A stretch of 64,000 nucleotides of DNA from Gonocerus acuteangulatus (Eukaryota; Arthropoda; Insecta; Hemiptera; Coreidae). The stretch lies in NCBI GenBank assembly GCA_946811695.1, contig OX328130.1, positions 69,799,973-69,863,972 of the forward strand, written 5' to 3'. The notes beneath the pieces were generated by a model. The model was given only the letters and a program-made list of their open reading frames with translations, was not told the origin of the DNA and did not search any database. Below, piece by piece: positions 63,256 through 64,000 of this stretch. Position 1 is the first letter of the stretch, and the number at the start of each line of letters is the position of its first letter. Made by a program: the position numbers and the translations under genes.

Positions 63256-63596
63256 AATAAATAAATAAAAAAACTACAATTTGCCAAAGCAACTCATTGT
63301 GAATTTCATGTTCAGTGCAAAATAATTTATCGTTAGACAAACTAACGATAAATTATTTCGATTTGACAAATAAAAATATTACATAAACCACAACGTGGGG
63401 TCACCCGTGTCCCAAAGGCTTTATATACGTTCAGAGGGATAGGAATGAGAAAAGCCTGGCTCTCTATTAAGATCATCTTGCCAGGACAGGAAGGTACAGG
63501 ATTGGACATGTTTAACAGCTGGAATGTTTAGGAAATAACAAATATTTTCAGAACTCAGGGGTCACGGGTGACCCCACGTTGTGATTCCAGGGTTAA

Positions 63597-64000
63597 TAAC
63601 AGCTTTCATGGACGGAAAATAGAGGAGAAAAAATAACAACACAAAAATGTTTAGACATATATTAATAAAATCGAAAATACAAATATAACTTTACATTTTT
63701 TTCACATATAAAAGTAATTCAAAGAAAAAATATTCAATCCAACCTATCTCTAATCTAACCTCTTTTGGACCTAATATCAATCCTTATTTATTTTTCTTTA
63801 ATCATAAAAGCTCTTCCCGCTCTTATTACATAAGAATAAACTGTTATTTTTGTTGTTTTGTTTTTTTCTAAATAAAAACGGTAATATATAAAATTTTTCA
63901 ATCTTGATAAAATGTAAATAAAAAGTACAACATTAATTCTAAAAATTGAAGATCTATTGTGTCAAATGTAGTAAAAAATAATTTGCCATAATCAGAATGC
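63597..64000. other. AT-rich tail of the window
   Basis: I see no gene, tRNA or clear repeat here, only low-complexity AT-rich DNA. Confidence 0.5.

Larger units (their letters stand above)
60233..63596. mobile_element. TTAA element with identical 18-bp ends, split by nested insertions
   Basis: Left end TTAACCCTGGAATCACAA (60233-60250) is the exact complement of the right end (63579-63596), with TTAA outermost. At 63389 the sequence CACAACGTGGGGTCACCC mirrors 63562-63585, so a TTAA MITE of about 225 bp appears split by 3.1 kb. CACAA is repeated at the break (60246-60250 and 63389-63393). No transposase was seen. A perfect hairpin (stem TAATTTATCGTTAG) lies at 63319-63358. Confidence 0.7.

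Overview
This is AT-rich eukaryotic nuclear DNA. Split genes with GT..AG introns, tRNA-derived SINEs with target-site duplications, Ty3/Gypsy, Penelope-like, RTE, mariner, pogo/Tigger and hAT-like elements all point to an arthropod. The style of the zinc-finger repeats and the transposon mix fit an insect, perhaps a true bug, but the species is inference. No prokaryotic operon, CRISPR array or defence island is present.

Two host genes are recognisable. (1) Positions 463-3095 (+) hold the 3' end of a tandem C2H2 zinc-finger gene: one small upstream exon, and a terminal exon with one degenerate and ten canonical fingers. (2) Positions 59704-19710 (-) hold what I read as a complete DHX34 orthologue, a DEAH-box RNA helicase of nonsense-mediated decay. 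Its 19 exons join in phase to 1070 codons. The 3.2 kb of coding sequence is spread over 40 kb because nearly every intron holds transposon debris.

Layout: 1-3.1 kb, zinc-finger gene with a SINE-carrying repeat in its intron. 3.2-9.25 kb, a GC-richer Ty3/Gypsy element on the minus strand: an uninterrupted 1393-codon pol frame, a gag fragment, and an env-like gene broken by a frame change. Its 5' end abuts a Penelope-like reverse-transcriptase relic. 10.5-19.6 kb, a Mag-type Ty3/Gypsy element on the plus strand with nearly identical LTRs. Its gag is split by two inverted-repeat elements of 4.0 and 0.84 kb, the smaller with a perfect 8-bp duplication. 19.7-59.7 kb, DHX34. Its intron 16 holds a hAT-like foldback that was itself hit by an RTE LINE, and intron 17 holds a Penelope-like element with a GIY-YIG domain. 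Other introns hold pogo/Tigger, mariner, Tc1/mariner and LINE remnants, SINEs, TTAA elements, tandem repeats and homopolymer tracts. 60.2-63.6 kb, a three-level nest: a TTAA element split by sequence that contains a 2.3 kb foldback, which in turn carries a SINE.

The interest lies in nesting and relative dating, and in a conserved single-copy gene kept intact inside a transposon-dense locus. I found no convincing undescribed functional system. All element boundaries, identities and exon joins were read by eye, without alignment or transcript data.
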